The position numbers were made by a program, and so were the translations under genes. A stretch of 64,000 bases of DNA from Pseudoalteromonas sp. Scap06 (lineage in GTDB: Bacteria > Pseudomonadota > Gammaproteobacteria > Enterobacterales > Alteromonadaceae): assembly GCF_013394165.1 (NCBI RefSeq), contig NZ_CP041330.1, forward strand, positions 1,294,501 through 1,358,500. The letters run 5' to 3'. Each line of letters opens with the position of its first letter. The stretch's first letter is position 1. The notes beneath the pieces were generated by a model. The model was not told the origin of the DNA and did not search any database. It saw nothing but the letters and a program-made list of their open reading frames with translations. Below are positions 1 to 8,039 of this stretch, piece after piece.

Positions 1-453
1 ATTTGTTTGATCAGAAATCCCTTTAATTATGTTTACAAAATCATTAATGCCGATTGTTACTGACTGCAATTCTTTAACGGATTTAGAGGCGGACTTTGTA
101 TCTCTTGAGATATTATGTGTTGACGATGAAGTCGTTGCTAACATATCTAAAATTGTATCAAGTAATTCTTGGGATGACTTAAATGACGTAATATCATTGA
201 TTAGTTTATGTGAAGTTGAGGCTAAGCTTTCTCTGATATCACTAATTAAATCAGATGACTGCAATGATAAGGTATTTAATTCACGCTGTTTTACAAATGC
301 CGTATCGTTTGCTATTTCATTGTGGTTTAGTTGTGATTTCTCGCTGTTTACTGCTAATAATTGCTCCTCAAGTTTTTCATTGGCTTTTTTTAATTGCATT
401 AACTCGTTATTTAACTCGTTAATTTTGTTTTTATATTTTGAATTGAACAGCAT
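1..453 (-). CDS. Soluble methyl-accepting chemotaxis protein-like receptor, N-terminal part (runs off the left edge)
   Basis: The reverse strand is open for 151 codons from ATG at 453 to the window edge. The protein begins MLFNSKYKNKINELNNELMQ, a charged heptad-like coiled coil of about 45 residues with no signal peptide or membrane segment. It continues through a Ser/Thr-rich helical stretch and reaches the edge at GISDQTN. That is the start of the conserved MCP hairpin tip, which normally continues with LLALNAAIEAARAGE. The lack of a membrane segment suggests a cytoplasmic receptor; some short soluble MCPs of this kind carry a C-terminal CZB domain, but that part is outside the window. A GGGG-containing ribosome binding site lies just upstream of the ATG. 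The plus-strand open frame over the same bases is only its shadow. Confidence 0.75.
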   Translation of the reverse strand, partial: MLFNSKYKNKINELNNELMQLKKANEKLEEQLLAVNSEKSQLNHNEIANDTAFVKQRELNTLSLQSSDLISDIRESLASTSHKLINDITSFKSSQELLDTILDMLATTSSSTHNISRDTKSASKSVKELQSVTIGINDFVNIIKGISDQTN

Positions 454-682
454 GTAGACCCCAATTTAAACACGGAAAATAAACGTTATATTTTTTATTA
501 AATTTACCTGATTATAGATTACATAATTCGATTTTTAACAGGGCTGGAATTAATGTCCACCCAAATCGATTTTTATAAGAGTAAGTTACAACACAATAAT
601 AGATGCTTTATAACTTTTTGGTAAAAAACTTTTCATTTCATGCTTATAACAAACTTATTTAAAATGGTCACTATTTTAGAGG
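454..682. other. Intergenic region upstream of the chemotaxis receptor
   Basis: AT-rich non-coding DNA between the chemotaxis receptor start and the repeat element at 683. On the minus strand a TATAAT hexamer lies at 516-511, suitably placed as a -10 element for the receptor, but I see no convincing -35. No gene recognised. Confidence 0.4.
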
Positions 683-1043
683 TTAGGGTCTGTTGACCTT
701 TCAAGGTTGGATTTGCAGCAGTCTGTTTGGTATTTAGGCAAGGCAGCGCCTATGTGGTTTATTCCCCATAAATAGGCGATAACGCAGTATCCATGCCAAA
801 CAGGCGCTGCCCGAAGGGTTCTGCCTAGGGGCTATTTATTCTTTGTTGCCTACATGGATGTAGGTAAGGGGCGTGTGCAGGACGCGGAAGTTTTGCTCGG
901 TTATGACTTGTTCTTACTAGGATGTAAGCCAGTAGAATAACGCAGGAGCAGTTATCGAGCCTACTAGGTTACAACCCTTGTGCCGCGATTAAATCGCCCC
1001 TAGCTTGAACAAATTTTAATCTGAAAAGATTAACAGGCCCTAA
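683..1043. mobile_element. About 360-bp non-autonomous element with terminal inverted repeats (MITE-like)
   Basis: The left end reads TTAGGGTCTGTTGACCTTTC and the reverse complement of the right end reads TTAGGGCCTGTTAATCTTTT, an imperfect terminal inverted repeat of about 21 bp. There is no open reading frame of note inside. The interior has further inverted repeats, for example GGCAGCGCC with GGCGCTGCC, CTGTTTGG with CCAAACAG, and CCTACAT with ATGTAGG, so the strand could fold extensively. The interior is more GC-rich than its surroundings. No clear target-site duplication is visible; TATTTT occurs on both sides but not at matching positions. The right end overlaps the last codons of the DUF2750 gene. 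Whether it is a true MITE or another kind of dispersed structured repeat needs other copies to decide. Confidence 0.65.
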
Positions 1044-1429
1044 TATTTTCTAATTGATTTATTCAACTGCGTTTGAAATTCATCAGGAAATAAAATTGTG
1101 CCGTCGTCTTCTTCGGTAGGGAACACGGCAACTAGTAAGTCGTCTTCTTCAAGGCCTGGCGTCCAGCGGCTAAACCAATCTGCTGTTGGAATTGCTTTTG
1201 GTGTACATCCTTCCCATTCACCGGTTGCCCATGCTTGTGCAAACTCACGGGTTGGCCATACGGGTACGCAATCGTCGTCTTCGTTAGTGAGCATTACGCA
1301 GCCGTCGTCATCGTTTAAAATCCACACTTGCTTAAACTGTTGCACAGTTTCGTACATGTATGCGAGTCGTTTTTTTGCGCCAAGACCTAAAATTACGTCG
1401 TCTTGCTTTGATAAATTGTCAGTGGTCAT
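1040..1429 (-). CDS. DUF2750 family protein, 3' end supplied by the repeat element
   Basis: A protein of 129 residues starting at ATG 1429 (MTTDNLSKQ), preceded by AGAGAG; an upstream ATG at 1462 lacks a binding site. The sequence is acidic, with VWILNDDDGCVML, DDDCVPVWPTREFAQAWA and DDLLVAVFP, a pattern I associate with DUF2750, a family of unknown function common in Shewanella and relatives. No signal peptide or membrane segment, so it is probably cytoplasmic. Its stop codon TAG (1042-1040) is formed from the terminal bases of the inverted-repeat element at 683-1043. The original C-terminus may therefore have been slightly longer or different. Family assignment is from memory of the motif pattern. 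Confidence 0.7.
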   Translation of the reverse strand: MTTDNLSKQDDVILGLGAKKRLAYMYETVQQFKQVWILNDDDGCVMLTNEDDDCVPVWPTREFAQAWATGEWEGCTPKAIPTADWFSRWTPGLEEDDLLVAVFPTEEDDGTILFPDEFQTQLNKSIRKY

Positions 1430-1495
1430 TTTTGGCTCTCTCTCACTGTGGGGGGAATACAAAAGGCAGCGACATACTGCGCTTTAAAATTAAGT

Positions 1496-2074
1496 TTAGC
1501 TAATGGCTGCAAGCAGCTCGTCGGCTAGTTGGTTTAGTGCGTCAGGGTCTTGATTTGTTAATGCATAAGTGCGCAATCCATAAATACCCATAACACAAAA
1601 TCGTGCTAGTTCTATGGCACTTCGTCCATTGGTAATTTCTTTGTTATCTATCGCTTTTTGTAATTGCTGCGCAAAGGCATGCTCGTACGCCGTTAAATTA
1701 GTACGTAATACGTGGCAAATTTGTGGATCGTTACCCTCTACCTCGCTAATGCTTTTTGTAAGCAAGCACACTTTAGTTGCTTCGCCGTCAATACATTCTT
1801 GCACAATGATATTAAGGTATTGTTTCAGCGTATCTAAAATACAATTACTGTGCTCAAACAGCGCCGTAAATTGTGTATTGCGATCGGTTTGGTATTGCTC
1901 CGTAGCGGCTAAAAAAATACCTTTTTTATTACCAAATGCTCCATACAAAGAACCCGGATGTAAATGGGTTGCTTGAGTCAATTTTTGCATACTGGTTTTT
2001 GCATAGCCATGAAGCATAAACATGGCCATAGCCTGGCGTAGTACAAACTCTTTATCAAATTCTGCAGTTCTCAT
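1496..2074 (-). CDS. TetR/AcrR family transcriptional regulator, probable repressor of the adjacent ene-reductase gene
   Basis: 192 residues. The N-terminal 60 residues form a TetR-type helix-turn-helix: FVLRQAMAMFMLHGYAKTSM, then LTQATHLHPGSLYGAFGNKK, the usual recognition helix followed by GSLY.F..K. The remainder is an all-helical ligand-binding domain. It is divergent from the old yellow enzyme gene at 2232, and the gap carries two TTGAAT-N4-ATTCAA palindromes. This arrangement matches the NemR/NemA logic, in which electrophiles release the repressor, but the E. coli NemR redox cysteines were not verified here, so the inducer is not known. Cysteines are present in the effector domain (CILDTL, ECIDGEATKVCLL, CHVL). 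Confidence 0.85.
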   Translation of the reverse strand: MRTAEFDKEFVLRQAMAMFMLHGYAKTSMQKLTQATHLHPGSLYGAFGNKKGIFLAATEQYQTDRNTQFTALFEHSNCILDTLKQYLNIIVQECIDGEATKVCLLTKSISEVEGNDPQICHVLRTNLTAYEHAFAQQLQKAIDNKEITNGRSAIELARFCVMGIYGLRTYALTNQDPDALNQLADELLAAIS

Positions 2075-2173
2075 AATGACTCTTTTAGTGGAGAGAGTAG
2101 TAATGAAGAAATTTATTTTTCTTAGGCCTAGGTGGCAGTTTACGCAATCTTAAACAAAGTTTCAAAATTATAC

Positions 2174-2189
2174 TTGAATATTCATTCAA
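2174..2189. promoter_or_regulatory. Operator 1 of the tetR/ene-reductase divergent promoter
   Basis: TTGAATATTCATTCAA: perfect 6-bp arms TTGAAT and ATTCAA around a 4-bp centre. The same architecture recurs at 2201, 27 bp downstream, in the gap between the divergent TetR regulator and ene-reductase genes. TetR-family repressors usually bind palindromes of this size near their own gene. Confidence 0.65.
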
Positions 2190-2200
2190 GTGACCTTATC

Positions 2201-2216
2201 TTGAATGTACATTCAA
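2201..2216. promoter_or_regulatory. Operator 2 of the tetR/ene-reductase divergent promoter
   Basis: TTGAATGTACATTCAA is a perfect 16-bp palindrome with the same arms as the site at 2174. It ends 15 bp before the ATG of the ene-reductase, so binding here would overlap the start of transcription or the translation-initiation region. Confidence 0.7.
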
Positions 2217-2231
2217 CAAAGGATAAATATT

Positions 2232-3275
2232 ATGTCGATTGACTTACTTTCACCTTTTAAATTAAATAACAGCATAGAACTGCAAAACCGCGTACTTATG
2301 GCACCATTGACCCGTTGTATGGCAGATGACAATTTAGTGCCAACACAAGCCATGGTTGATTACTACGCTCGCCGTGCTGATGTAGGCTTAATTATTAGTG
2401 AAGCCATTATTATCCGTGCTGATGCTCAAGGTTATCCAAATACACCTGGGCTTTTCACTAGCGAACAAATTCAAGGTTGGAAAAAAGTCACTGATGCAGT
2501 ACATGCCAATGGCGGAAAAATGTTTGCACAACTATGGCATGTTGGCCGTGTAGCACACCCTCACTTTTTTGGTGGTGATGTTTTGGCGCCATCTGCAATA
2601 GGGGTTGATGGTTCAGTACCGCGTATGCGCGAGCTCACTTATGTTACGCCAAAGCCTGTAACTACAGACGACATTAAAGGCTTAGTGGCTGACTACGCTA
2701 AAGCCGCAGAAAATGCGATGGAAGCGGGTTTTGACGGCGTAGAAATTCACGGTGCTAATGGTTATTTAATTGATCAATTTTTACATTATGCGGCAAATGA
2801 ACGTGATGACGAGTACGGGCAAACACCAGAAAACATGTCTCGTTTTGCATTGGAAGTAACCGATGCAGTTATTGATGTTGTAGGCAATGAGCGTACCGCT
2901 ATGCGTTTAACACCGGGTGCCTACTTTAATATGAGCGAAGACAATCGCGATAAAGCAGTATTTGACTACTTATTACCAGAGCTTGAAAACCGCAAGTTAG
3001 CTTATTTACACGGCGGTATTTTTGACGACAGCATGCGTTTTGATTCACTAGAAGGTAAATCAACCTCTGAGTTTTTACGAGCTGGTTATGCAAGTACCTT
3101 AGTGGGTGTAGGTAGTTATAGTTTTGAAACTGCGAAACAAGCGATTAACGACAATAAATTTGATTTAATTGCTATTGGTCGCCCGCTTATAGCTAACCCA
3201 GATTACATTAGCAAAATTAAAAACGGCGAAGAAGTCACAGCTTACAGTGATGAAATGCTAGCTGAATTGAAATAG
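2232..3275 (+). CDS. nemA: Old yellow enzyme family alkene reductase (N-ethylmaleimide reductase-like)
   Basis: 347 residues, close to the ~365 of E. coli NemA. FMN-dependent, NADPH-driven reduction of activated C=C bonds or nitro compounds in the cytoplasm. The TIM-barrel starts at LLSPFKLNNSIELQNRVLMA, with APLTR near residue 24, AQLWHVGR near 99 and EIHGANGYLIDQFL at 171-184 (His173/Asn176 for substrate, Tyr178). GRPLIANPD near the C-terminus is the FMN-phosphate region. The start at 2232 is chosen because AAGGA precedes it; an in-frame ATG at 2205 lies inside operator 2. Monocistronic, followed by a strong terminator. Substrate specificity within the family cannot be told from sequence. 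Confidence 0.9.
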   Translation: MSIDLLSPFKLNNSIELQNRVLMAPLTRCMADDNLVPTQAMVDYYARRADVGLIISEAIIIRADAQGYPNTPGLFTSEQIQGWKKVTDAVHANGGKMFAQLWHVGRVAHPHFFGGDVLAPSAIGVDGSVPRMRELTYVTPKPVTTDDIKGLVADYAKAAENAMEAGFDGVEIHGANGYLIDQFLHYAANERDDEYGQTPENMSRFALEVTDAVIDVVGNERTAMRLTPGAYFNMSEDNRDKAVFDYLLPELENRKLAYLHGGIFDDSMRFDSLEGKSTSEFLRAGYASTLVGVGSYSFETAKQAINDNKFDLIAIGRPLIANPDYISKIKNGEEVTAYSDEMLAELK

Positions 3276-3299
3276 CAGCTAATTTAGTAAAAACGATAG

Positions 3300-3332
3300 G
3301 ACACTCATGGACAACTGTGAGTGTCTTTTTTT
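3300..3332 (+). terminator. Rho-independent terminator after the ene-reductase gene
   Basis: GACACTCA (3300-3307) pairs with TGAGTGTC (3318-3325) and is followed by seven T residues. Confidence 0.9.
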
Positions 3333-3375
3333 ATACATTTATTTGCCATAATTTACTCATAATTGTTTAATCTTG

Positions 3376-3404
3376 CTGTCAATAAAGTTCCCCCTCGTTG
3401 TCAT
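3376..3404 (+). promoter_or_regulatory. Candidate Pho box upstream of the TonB receptor/phosphatase unit
   Basis: CTGTCAA at 3376 and TTGTCAT at 3398 are exactly 22 bp apart, two 11-bp steps of the PhoB direct-repeat register (7-bp repeat CTGTCAT plus 4 bp). The intermediate repeat at 3387 (GTTCCCC) is poor. The downstream genes encode a receptor and two phosphatase-type enzymes, which fits phosphate control. This is a candidate only. Confidence 0.35.
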
Positions 3405-3427
3405 ATTTAAAAAATAGACTGTGCCCG

Positions 3428-3452
3428 CTTTCATAATTACCTTTCATAATTA
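3428..3452 (+). repeat. Tandem 12-bp repeat in the receptor promoter
   Basis: CTTTCATAATTA occurs at 3428-3439 and again at 3441-3452 with a 13-bp period, ending 19 bp before the receptor ATG. Each copy contains CATAAT, which could act as a -10 hexamer. The repeat could be a regulator site or a duplicated promoter element. Confidence 0.5.
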
Positions 3453-3470
3453 GAATCAAACGGGACAAGA

Positions 3471-5744
3471 ATGTACGCTTTAAAAAATAAATCGATTTTG
3501 AGCATGGCTGTGGCCATGGCGGTATCAACTTCAGCTTATGCTAACGATAACGTGATAGAAGAAGTAACCGTTACTGCAAAACCAACCAGTTATGCAAACA
3601 ACGTTATTGAACCTGCCATGCTTGAGCAACAAAGCTCGGTATCGAGTGTGTTATCGGTAATTGATAACTTGCCAGGTATTAGCATAAACGAAGGCGACGC
3701 ATTTGGCGGCGACGATTGGTCAACAACTATTACCATGCGTGGTTTTAGTATTGACTCAAACCAACAGCAATTAGGTATGACGATAGACGGCATTCCTAAT
3801 GGCGGCTCTAATTATGGCGGTGGTGCTAAAGCGAATCGTTACCTAGATAGCGAAAATCTTGTCACCGTGGAAGTAGGTCAGGGCACCTCAGATATTAAAT
3901 CTGCCTCGTTAGAGGCGCTAGGCGGTACTTTTAACTTTGTAAGTAAAGCGCCTAGCTTTGAAAAAAGCACCACTTTTGCATACACCTCAGGCAGCCATGA
4001 CGCAAGTCGCTATTACGTTAAACACGAAACAGGCACCATTTTTGATAATACTCAAGCGTATGTGAGTTATTCGCAAACCGATACTAGCCGTTGGATTGGC
4101 TCGGGCAGCAATGGCGGGAAAGATAACCAACACGCTGAAGCGAAATTTGTCACCACCCTTGATGAGTTAACTATTACAGGGCGTTTATCGTACGACGATG
4201 TAAGCGAAACCAACTACAATAGCGTGAGCTTGGCACAATTTGAACAAACTCCAGATTGGGATCAACTAACATGGAACTGGACAGGCGTTCCTCACTTTGA
4301 CCAAATGTTTGCAGAAGGTTGGGGCACGCTGCGTGAAAACACTCTAGGGTATTTAAAGTTTGAATACGCGATTTCACCCATCTCATTGTTAACCGTTAGC
4401 CCGTATTACCATAAAAACTCAGGCCGAGGTGATTGGATCCCTCCTTATTTAACGTCTCCTGTAGATGAAAATGGTAACCCAACCACGGAAGGTGGTACAA
4501 ACGCAGGCTCTTATGGCTTTACAGATAGTAATGGCAACCCACTTGCTCCCAACGCAGGTTGCACGGTTAGCTTAAATTGGCCGTGGGAGTCAGGCCCTGA
4601 GCTCAACCCTTCATGTTACGACGCTGATGCCACGCCTGTTATGTCTTATCGTCATACACATTATAATAAAGATCGTTTAGGGGTAACTGCTAATTATCAA
4701 GCAAGCATTGGCATGCACGATATTGAAGCCGGTTTTTGGTATGAGCAAAGCGACCGTGATGAGTCACGAGATTGGCATAAAGTTATAGATGCGCGTATTT
4801 ATCATCATTTTGATAACACCCCTTATTGGACGCAATATAAAAACACCTTTGAGACCGATACGCTCAAATGGTACGCCCAAGACTCAATGGCATTTGGCGA
4901 CTTAACCCTTAATCTAGGGGTGAAAAAGTACTTAGTAGACATAGAAAAGTATGACCATTATCAAAACGCCATCACAGCTAAAGTAAACAGTGATTCAGAC
5001 CTTCTATTTAGTGGCGGCATTTTGTATCAGCTAAATAGTAATACTGAGTTATTTACCAGCTATAGCGAAAACTTTGCCGCCATTAAAGATGGTGTGCTTG
5101 AGCGCGACAGCTCTGACTTATCAGCTATTAAGCCAGAAACCGCTGAAAATATTGATCTAGGTGTACGCTATCAAAATAATGCACTTAAGCTAACGGCAAC
5201 GGCCTATTCAATTGAATTTGATAACCGTATTACCTTTATCGCACCAGGCAGCGACACGGGGGGTATTGATTACACCATAGGTACTAACGGCTCGTACCTA
5301 AATGTGGGCGGTATTGAATCGACAGGTTTAGAGCTGTCAGCAAGTTATATGCTTAATAATGAGTGGAATGTATATAGCTCATACACCAATAATAGCTCTG
5401 AATACAAAGGCGATGCGCCAGGCTTTGAAGCAGGAGGCAAAGTAATTGATTCAGTAGATGATTTATTTGTGCTTTCAACCGATTATTACAGCGGTGATTT
5501 CCGCTTTGGTTTATCGGCTAAATACACTGGCGAGCGTGGCGATGTAGATAGCTACACCGTGGTTGATTTAAACGCAGGTTATACAGCCGAAGTTAACGCA
5601 GGCCCGTTTAAAGCCGTTGATATTGCTTTTGTGGTTTACAACATTACTGATGAAAGCTACCTAGCGGGCGGCACAGGCAATGGAAGCACTTACTTTATTG
5701 GCGCCCCACGCACAGCAGCCGTGACGTTAACGGCCACGTTTTAA
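3471..5744 (+). CDS. TonB-dependent outer-membrane receptor, possibly for phosphate esters
   Basis: 757 residues. A signal peptide (MYALKNKSILSMAVAMAVST, ending SAYA about residue 24) is followed by IEEVTVTAKP, a TonB-box-like stretch. Next comes a plug domain to about residue 165 (SSVLSVIDNLPGISINEG, TMRGFSIDSNQQQLGMTIDG, VEVGQGTSDIKSASLEALGG) and a 22-strand barrel ending in VTLTATF with terminal Phe. Ligands are imported into the periplasm using TonB/ExbBD energy. Two secreted phosphatase-superfamily enzymes follow, the first after a terminator-like hairpin, and a candidate Pho box lies upstream. A phosphorylated organic compound is therefore a reasonable guess, but this is context, not proof. 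GGGACA precedes the start. Confidence 0.85.
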   Translation: MYALKNKSILSMAVAMAVSTSAYANDNVIEEVTVTAKPTSYANNVIEPAMLEQQSSVSSVLSVIDNLPGISINEGDAFGGDDWSTTITMRGFSIDSNQQQLGMTIDGIPNGGSNYGGGAKANRYLDSENLVTVEVGQGTSDIKSASLEALGGTFNFVSKAPSFEKSTTFAYTSGSHDASRYYVKHETGTIFDNTQAYVSYSQTDTSRWIGSGSNGGKDNQHAEAKFVTTLDELTITGRLSYDDVSETNYNSVSLAQFEQTPDWDQLTWNWTGVPHFDQMFAEGWGTLRENTLGYLKFEYAISPISLLTVSPYYHKNSGRGDWIPPYLTSPVDENGNPTTEGGTNAGSYGFTDSNGNPLAPNAGCTVSLNWPWESGPELNPSCYDADATPVMSYRHTHYNKDRLGVTANYQASIGMHDIEAGFWYEQSDRDESRDWHKVIDARIYHHFDNTPYWTQYKNTFETDTLKWYAQDSMAFGDLTLNLGVKKYLVDIEKYDHYQNAITAKVNSDSDLLFSGGILYQLNSNTELFTSYSENFAAIKDGVLERDSSDLSAIKPETAENIDLGVRYQNNALKLTATAYSIEFDNRITFIAPGSDTGGIDYTIGTNGSYLNVGGIESTGLELSASYMLNNEWNVYSSYTNNSSEYKGDAPGFEAGGKVIDSVDDLFVLSTDYYSGDFRFGLSAKYTGERGDVDSYTVVDLNAGYTAEVNAGPFKAVDIAFVVYNITDESYLAGGTGNGSTYFIGAPRTAAVTLTATF

Positions 5745-5762
5745 AACGTAATAAACGTAATT

Positions 5763-5786
5763 AAGCCCATCATTGATGGGCTTTTT
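5763..5786 (+). terminator. Hairpin terminator between the receptor and phosphodiesterase-like genes
   Basis: AGCCCATCA pairs with TGATGGGCT across a single-base centre and is followed by TTTTT. It lies just 17 bp before the next ATG, so it may attenuate rather than fully separate expression of the two enzymes downstream. Confidence 0.75.
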
Positions 5787-5802
5787 ATTAAACGAGGTGT
5801 GT

Positions 5803-6933
5803 ATGCAAACAATAGTAACAATACTAATAATCGGTTTGGTTTTACTTAACAGTCAGGCGGTTTTGGCAGCACCGCAAAATGTGGTGTTGGTAACTTTAGA
5901 TGGGGTTCGCTGGCAAGAAGTCTTTAATGGTGCCGATAGCAAGCTGATTAATAATAAAGATTTTGTTAAACAACCAGCGCTATTAAAGAGCCAATTTTGG
6001 CATGAAAGTGTGCAACAGCGTCAACAGTTGTTAATGCCATTTTTAACTCAAACCATTGCAAAACAAGGCGTTATTATTGGCGATAGGGCTAAAGGCTCAA
6101 CTATGTCGGTGAGTAATCCGTGGTATTTTTCATACCCTGGGTATAACGAAATTCTCACTGGCGAAGTGGATGAAAATATCAACAGTAACGACAAGGTATT
6201 CAACCCAAATAAAACTATTTTAGAGCGTTTAAACGCTCAGCCTGAATTTAAAAACAGCACCGCGTTATTTGGTAGTTGGGATGTGTTTCCTTACATTGTA
6301 AATACCCAGCGCAGTAAGGTGCAGGTGAATGCGGGGTTTATGCCCGTTGCTGATGATTTATTTGCCGACGCAGCGCTACTTAATGCGCTACAAACAGAAA
6401 TACCCAGCCCATGGCACAATGTACGGCTTGATAGTTTTACCTATCGATTTGCTAAAGCTTATATGCTGGCGAAAAAACCAAGATTATTGGTGATTAGCTT
6501 AGGAGAAACTGACGATTTTGCTCACGATAGCCATTACGATGCTTACTTAAAGTCGGCCAAACAAAGCGATGCATTTTTAAAAGATTTATGGCAAACCATT
6601 CAAAGCACAGCAGGTTATAAAAATAATACTACGTTAATTGTTACTACCGATCACGGCCGTGGCAGCTACGCAAACGATTGGCAACATCACAGCTCTAAAC
6701 GGGCATTAGCAAATTCGGAGCAGGGTAAAAAGGCATTTCCTGAGGGAATTATTGGCTCTGAGCATATTTGGCTGGCAGCTATTGGCCCTGCAATTAAAAA
6801 TAACGGCTTAATTAAAACTAAAAACGAGCTTAAACAAGCGCAAGTTGCCGCCACCGTTTTAAAAGCACTTGGGCAAAACCCACACATAATTAACCCTAAT
6901 ATGGCACCGGCTATTAATGAGATTTTAAAATGA
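5803..6933 (+). CDS. Secreted alkaline phosphatase/phosphodiesterase superfamily protein
   Basis: 376 residues from ATG 5803, preceded by GAGG; an in-frame ATG at 5773 lies inside the terminator and is unlikely. The N-terminus is a signal peptide (MQTIVTILIIGLVLLNSQAV, cut near LAA). The metal-binding frame of the type I phosphodiesterase/alkaline phosphatase fold is visible: NVVLVTLDGVRWQEVFNGAD near residue 30, YPGYNEILTG near 110, LGETDDFAHDSHYDAY near 235 and TTDHGRG near 285. The residue usually occupied by the Ser/Thr nucleophile (SE.LTG) is Asn here, so the catalytic residue is uncertain. It overlaps the next gene by ATGA, so the two are translationally coupled. Likely periplasmic or secreted hydrolysis of a phosphate ester. 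Confidence 0.75.
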   Translation: MQTIVTILIIGLVLLNSQAVLAAPQNVVLVTLDGVRWQEVFNGADSKLINNKDFVKQPALLKSQFWHESVQQRQQLLMPFLTQTIAKQGVIIGDRAKGSTMSVSNPWYFSYPGYNEILTGEVDENINSNDKVFNPNKTILERLNAQPEFKNSTALFGSWDVFPYIVNTQRSKVQVNAGFMPVADDLFADAALLNALQTEIPSPWHNVRLDSFTYRFAKAYMLAKKPRLLVISLGETDDFAHDSHYDAYLKSAKQSDAFLKDLWQTIQSTAGYKNNTTLIVTTDHGRGSYANDWQHHSSKRALANSEQGKKAFPEGIIGSEHIWLAAIGPAIKNNGLIKTKNELKQAQVAATVLKALGQNPHIINPNMAPAINEILK

Positions 6934-7991
6934 AACAGTTACTAAAAACCGTTAAGTATTCTGCACTGTCACTGACTATTGTGATTAGCAGTGTAGCAAT
7001 GGCTGCGCCGTCTAAAATATTATTTGGTTCTTGCGGGCACCAAGATAAAGACATTCCTATATTTAACGCCATTAACAAAGAGCAGAGTGATTTATTTATT
7101 TTTTTAGGCGATAACATTTATGGCGATACTAACGACATGGCTGTACTTAAAAATAAATACCAACGCCTTGGGGCAAAGCCTGGCTTTAAAGCACTACGCG
7201 CAAAAACACCAATAATAGCCATGTGGGATGATCACGATTATGGTCAAAATGACGCGGGGAAAGAGTATCCGCATAAGGAAGCATCGCGACAAATCATGCT
7301 CGATTTTTGGCAAGAACCGGCAAATTCAAAACGCCGTACCCGTGCTGATGGTATTTATACCTCGTACATGTATGGCGAAGGCGAGCAAACCGTGCAGGTG
7401 ATCATGCCAGATTTACGCTTTAATCGTGACACACTTAATTCTGTTAGCGAGCTTGAGTATTACACCAAGCGTAAACTAAATAACCAAGGCCCGTACAGTC
7501 CAACTGAAGTTAAAGGCGCGTCAATGCTAGGGGAGGCACAGTGGCAATGGCTTGAGCAAGAGCTGAAAAAGCCAGCGGCAATAAAGCTAATAGCGTCAAG
7601 CTTGCAGTTACTGCCAGATTTTACCGGCTGGGAGTCGTGGGCAAATTTTCCTGAGGATCGAAACCGTTTATTTGCGTTAATTAAAAAACACCAAGTAAAT
7701 GGTGTGATTATTATTAGTGGCGATACTCACTGGGGCGAGATTTCAAGGTATCAACATAACCTTGATTACCCGCTTATTGAAATGACCAGCTCAGGCCTGA
7801 CAGAAAAGTGGAAAGACGTTAGCCCTAACCAGCATCGTGTCGGTGATTACACGCATAATGTTAACTATGGTGATTTAAGCATAGACTGGCAACAAGTCGA
7901 CCCTGCTATTTCATTAAAGCTTAAAGGCATTGAGGGTCAGGTTATTATGCAAAGTGACTTTAGTCTTTCAAGTATTTGTCCTTATAAATAG
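6930..7991 (+). CDS. PhoD-like alkaline phosphatase/phosphodiesterase
   Basis: 353 residues with a signal peptide ending near SVAMAA. The calcineurin-type metallophosphoesterase core is clear: SKILFGSCGHQDKDIPIFN near residue 30, FIFLGDNIYGDT near 58, AMWDDHDYGQNDAG near 98 and IIISGDTHWGE near 262. The order and the GSC, GDNIYGD, DDHDYG and SGDTHWGE motifs are those of the PhoD family (Ca/Fe-dependent phosphomonoesterase or phosphodiesterase, typically exported and phosphate-regulated). The start overlaps the stop of the preceding gene (ATGA). The N-terminal Ig-like PhoD domain of the Bacillus enzyme is absent, so this is the shorter form. Confidence 0.85.
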   Translation: MKQLLKTVKYSALSLTIVISSVAMAAPSKILFGSCGHQDKDIPIFNAINKEQSDLFIFLGDNIYGDTNDMAVLKNKYQRLGAKPGFKALRAKTPIIAMWDDHDYGQNDAGKEYPHKEASRQIMLDFWQEPANSKRRTRADGIYTSYMYGEGEQTVQVIMPDLRFNRDTLNSVSELEYYTKRKLNNQGPYSPTEVKGASMLGEAQWQWLEQELKKPAAIKLIASSLQLLPDFTGWESWANFPEDRNRLFALIKKHQVNGVIIISGDTHWGEISRYQHNLDYPLIEMTSSGLTEKWKDVSPNQHRVGDYTHNVNYGDLSIDWQQVDPAISLKLKGIEGQVIMQSDFSLSSICPYK

Positions 7992-8008
7992 CATCACCAT
8001 TTAAATAA

Positions 8009-8039
8009 TAAACGCACTGCGGTTCAAGCTGTGCGTTTA
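8009..8039. terminator. Hairpin after the PhoD-like gene
   Basis: TAAACGCAC (8009-8017) pairs perfectly with GTGCGTTTA (8031-8039) around a 13-base loop. It is followed by AAAAG rather than T residues, so it is not a textbook terminator on the plus strand, though it sits where one is expected. Confidence 0.4.

Noticed and set aside
29-457. Plus-strand open frame of 142 codons at the left edge
   Set aside because: The opposite strand encodes a recognisable chemotaxis receptor with a ribosome binding site; the plus frame is its shadow.
1098-1487. Plus-strand open frame across the DUF2750 gene
   Set aside because: Antisense to a gene with clear protein motifs; Ser-rich composition is typical of a shadow frame of acidic codons.
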